Shown here in pieces: positions 6,941 through 8,279 of a stretch of 8,279 nucleotides of DNA. The notes under the pieces were generated by a model. The model was not told the origin of the DNA, made no database searches, and worked only from the letters and a program-made list of their open reading frames with translations. The number at the start of each line of letters is the position of its first letter. The stretch's first letter is position 1. The stretch is taken from NCBI GenBank assembly GCA_030019105.1, contig JASEGY010000137.1, positions 1-8,279 of the forward strand, given 5' to 3'. Source of the DNA: a bacterium. GTDB lineage: Bacteria > UBA9089 > JASEGY01. Made by a program: the position numbers and the translations under genes.

Positions 6941-8188
6941 TTACTCCAGAAGTGACGCTACAATAGGATGGACATCTCCCCATGTTTCACCATTGCGGTA
7001 TTCTAATAAACTTAAGTTATGAAGTAATTCCTGAGTTATCTCATCATTTACAATCTTTTTCTCGTTATCTTTTTTAATCAGGTTAAGCGTCTTATAATGT
7101 TCTTCTCGTAATAACGCCCTATAATCATTGCGTATTTCATTAGCTATTGTTCTTACACTTTCAACATCAATAACTATCTTTTCTTGACTTAAGGCATAAT
7201 TAGCCGCACCCTGAATCAGTCGTACCAATTCCCTCATTAGCCCTCCACTAAATTGGATAACTTCATCCAATGCCTCTTCAGTAATAAGGTCTTCTTCTAT
7301 CCGCCTTAAAATAACCTCTTTTAATGTCTTGTATCCGATAGGGTCGCTCACCCCTTGTTTATTAGAAATCTTTACATTAGGCAGGACAAAATGCATATCA
7401 AAATTATGAGCAACCTGGGGAAAATCCTTTGAATATCGCAAGGAAATAGGGAATGTATAAATTACTCGTGAGTTAATCTTTGAAAGAGAGCTTCCGTGAT
7501 CAAAGAATAGATGTCGTGCTGAAGAAATATCTGTTTTATCCATATCTTCAGTAATAATAAGAACTTTTTTTCCAGTTATTTCTTCAATTTCTCTAATAGT
7601 AGTATTTATTTTCTCCATAAGTTCGGAGAGTCTGGGTGCTATCTTTTCCCGCATAACCGTTCTACTTAAAGTTTCGCTGCCCAATTTTCCTTCTATCTTC
7701 AGGGCAAGAAGATTAAGATTGGCAGACAAAGTTACATCTTGCGGAATTTCTATAACCATTTCCTTAATAATTTCCTTAGTAAGCCAATCAAAGACATCTT
7801 GTAGAATATCTTCTTTTATCTTTATCCCCTCGTTATATGCTTTTTGCAGGAGTTTGAGTGCCATAGCCAGGATTACATCAATATGCTTAATGTCAAAAAG
7901 GTCAAGGTCTTTATCAATCGATAAGCTCACAATAAAAAAAGTATTTTCAAGAAGTGAGCTAAGTTTTCTTAATTCTGTAGATTTACCACTACCCCTATGT
8001 CCTGTAAAAAGTATTTTAACCGGTTCATTCGCCCCTCGCAAATAGGTTTCCATTACATTTAAAGAGCCCCAGGGCCTTTCTACAAAATAACCAGGTAATT
8101 CCTTTGCAGTTAATGCCTTTCCAGGCTTAAAACAATTAAGCGTTTCAGTTAGATTCGCAGCTTTTTTCATTTCCTTTATTTTTTTCAT
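6941..8188 (-). CDS. P-loop ATPase, STAND/AAA-like, partner of the downstream STAND protein
   Basis: A 415-residue soluble ATPase. Walker A is GHRGSGKST (63-71). Walker B is VLIITEDMDK (209-218), with E214, D215 and D217 as acidic candidates. The segment RVIYTFPISLRYS (241-253) fits a following sensor strand, and GGLMRELVRLIQGAANYAL (315-333) fits a helical lid. The C-terminal part (about 355-415, LLEYRNGETWGDVHPIVASLL) looks like a winged helix. Residues 118-205 are helical and charged, inserted between the Walker motifs. I recognise the type, found widely as an ATPase of unknown role near conflict-system genes, but have no family name to give. It begins the minus-strand operon and ends three bases before the STAND gene, so the two proteins are probably made in a fixed ratio and may work together. 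Start choice: ATG 8188 has GGGAG nine bases upstream; the in-frame ATG at 8170 lacks a site. Membrane segments are absent. Confidence 0.85.
   Translation of the reverse strand: MKKIKEMKKAANLTETLNCFKPGKALTAKELPGYFVERPWGSLNVMETYLRGANEPVKILFTGHRGSGKSTELRKLSSLLENTFFIVSLSIDKDLDLFDIKHIDVILAMALKLLQKAYNEGIKIKEDILQDVFDWLTKEIIKEMVIEIPQDVTLSANLNLLALKIEGKLGSETLSRTVMREKIAPRLSELMEKINTTIREIEEITGKKVLIITEDMDKTDISSARHLFFDHGSSLSKINSRVIYTFPISLRYSKDFPQVAHNFDMHFVLPNVKISNKQGVSDPIGYKTLKEVILRRIEEDLITEEALDEVIQFSGGLMRELVRLIQGAANYALSQEKIVIDVESVRTIANEIRNDYRALLREEHYKTLNLIKKDNEKKIVNDEITQELLHNLSLLEYRNGETWGDVHPIVASLLE
6944..6947 (-). promoter_or_regulatory. Ribosome binding site of the STAND gene, inside the end of the ATPase gene
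   Basis: On the coding strand GGAG formed by the last ATPase codons (CTG GAG TAA) lies six bases before the STAND ATG at 6937. Placement inside the upstream gene, with only three bases between stop and start, points to translational coupling. Confidence 0.75.
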
Positions 8189-8197
8189 TTTTGTTAT

Positions 8198-8202
8198 CTC
8201 CC
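8198..8202 (-). promoter_or_regulatory. Ribosome binding site of the ATPase gene
   Basis: Coding-strand GGGAG stands nine bases before the ATG at 8188, in a leader that begins just after the inverted flanking repeat. It supports the full-length start MKKIKEMKK. Confidence 0.75.
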
Positions 8203-8225
8203 TTATCCTTCCAAATTGAATTTTA

Positions 8226-8278
8226 GGGACGGTTCATAATCGTCCATTTTCTTGTGAAACCTTAGGGTTCAAGGTTCA
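8226..8278 (-). repeat. Right copy of the inverted flanking repeat, with hairpin
   Basis: On the minus strand this reads TGAACCTTGAACC (8278-8266), six other bases, TTTCACAAGAAAATGGACG (8259-8241), then 15 bases similar to the left copy (12 of 15). Bases 8227-8234 pair with 8238-8245 around a three-base loop with one G-T pair. It lies 38 bases upstream of the ATPase ATG, in the same orientation relative to the gene as the left copy is to its operon. The heptamer run continues to the window edge. Confidence 0.7.
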
Positions 8279-8279
8279 G

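Noticed and set aside
8203..8250. Leader peptide shared by both repeat copies (MDGFEP... on the left, MDDYEPSLKFNLEG then stop on the right)
   Set aside because: Neither copy has a ribosome site, both base differences change the amino acid, and the hairpin explains the conservation better.
371..8278. Composite transposon or insertion sequence bounded by the inverted copies
   Set aside because: No transposase or integrase is encoded, no target-site duplication is visible, and the copies are modular with different internal spacing; only the weaker cassette idea is kept.
8203..8279. Promoter for the minus-strand operon with TAAAAT as a -10 element
   Set aside because: No hexamer near TTGACA occurs at 16-18 bases upstream, and AT-rich DNA yields such -10 matches by chance.

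Overview
The window looks like a piece of a bacterial chromosome, moderately AT-rich, with clear Shine-Dalgarno sites. It probably comes from an uncultivated, possibly anaerobic lineage. The anaerobe hint is one protein, an aldo/keto reductase carrying two [4Fe-4S] motifs. The repeat-rich intergenic DNA built on a GGTTCAA/TTGAACC heptamer recalls many environmental genomes, but I cannot name a phylum. No tRNA, rRNA, CRISPR array, transposase or integrase is visible.

Layout. Bases 1-267 hold the 3' part of a broken cupin gene whose reading frame changes twice. Bases 268-474 are non-coding and contain heptamer repeats, a long imperfect inverted repeat and a short palindromic element. A plus-strand operon follows: a Fe-S aldo/keto reductase (475-1572), a sugar-isomerase-like TIM-barrel protein (1592-2551) and a ROK-family kinase (2594-3562). 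Its gene content suggests oxidation or reduction, isomerisation and phosphorylation of a sugar or polyol, but no transporter or regulator is in view to name the substrate. The ROK protein lacks the usual zinc-ligand His and the Glu of its signature.

The minus strand carries a tight two-gene operon that meets the metabolic operon tail to tail with an 18-base overlap. Transcribed first is a 415-residue P-loop ATPase (8188-6941). Three bases later comes a 1130-residue STAND protein (6937-3545). Its order is an uncharacterised alpha/beta N-terminal domain, an NB-ARC-like NTPase, a winged helix, a Lys/Glu/His low-complexity linker encoded by a hexamer microsatellite, about seven TPR repeats, and a C-terminal 2H phosphoesterase domain with both H-x-T motifs intact. 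This pair is the most interesting content: it resembles a conflict or defence NTPase system whose likely catalytic output is a 2H phosphoesterase. That reading is inference from domain content.

A 34-base element (31 of 34 identical) and a nearby 13-base heptamer motif occur at 371-451 and again, inverted, at 8226-8278. They bracket all five intact genes, and each copy lies just upstream of the first gene of an operon, in that operon's orientation. They may be dispersed intergenic repeats, shared 5' leader elements, or the ends of a cassette of about 7.9 kb.
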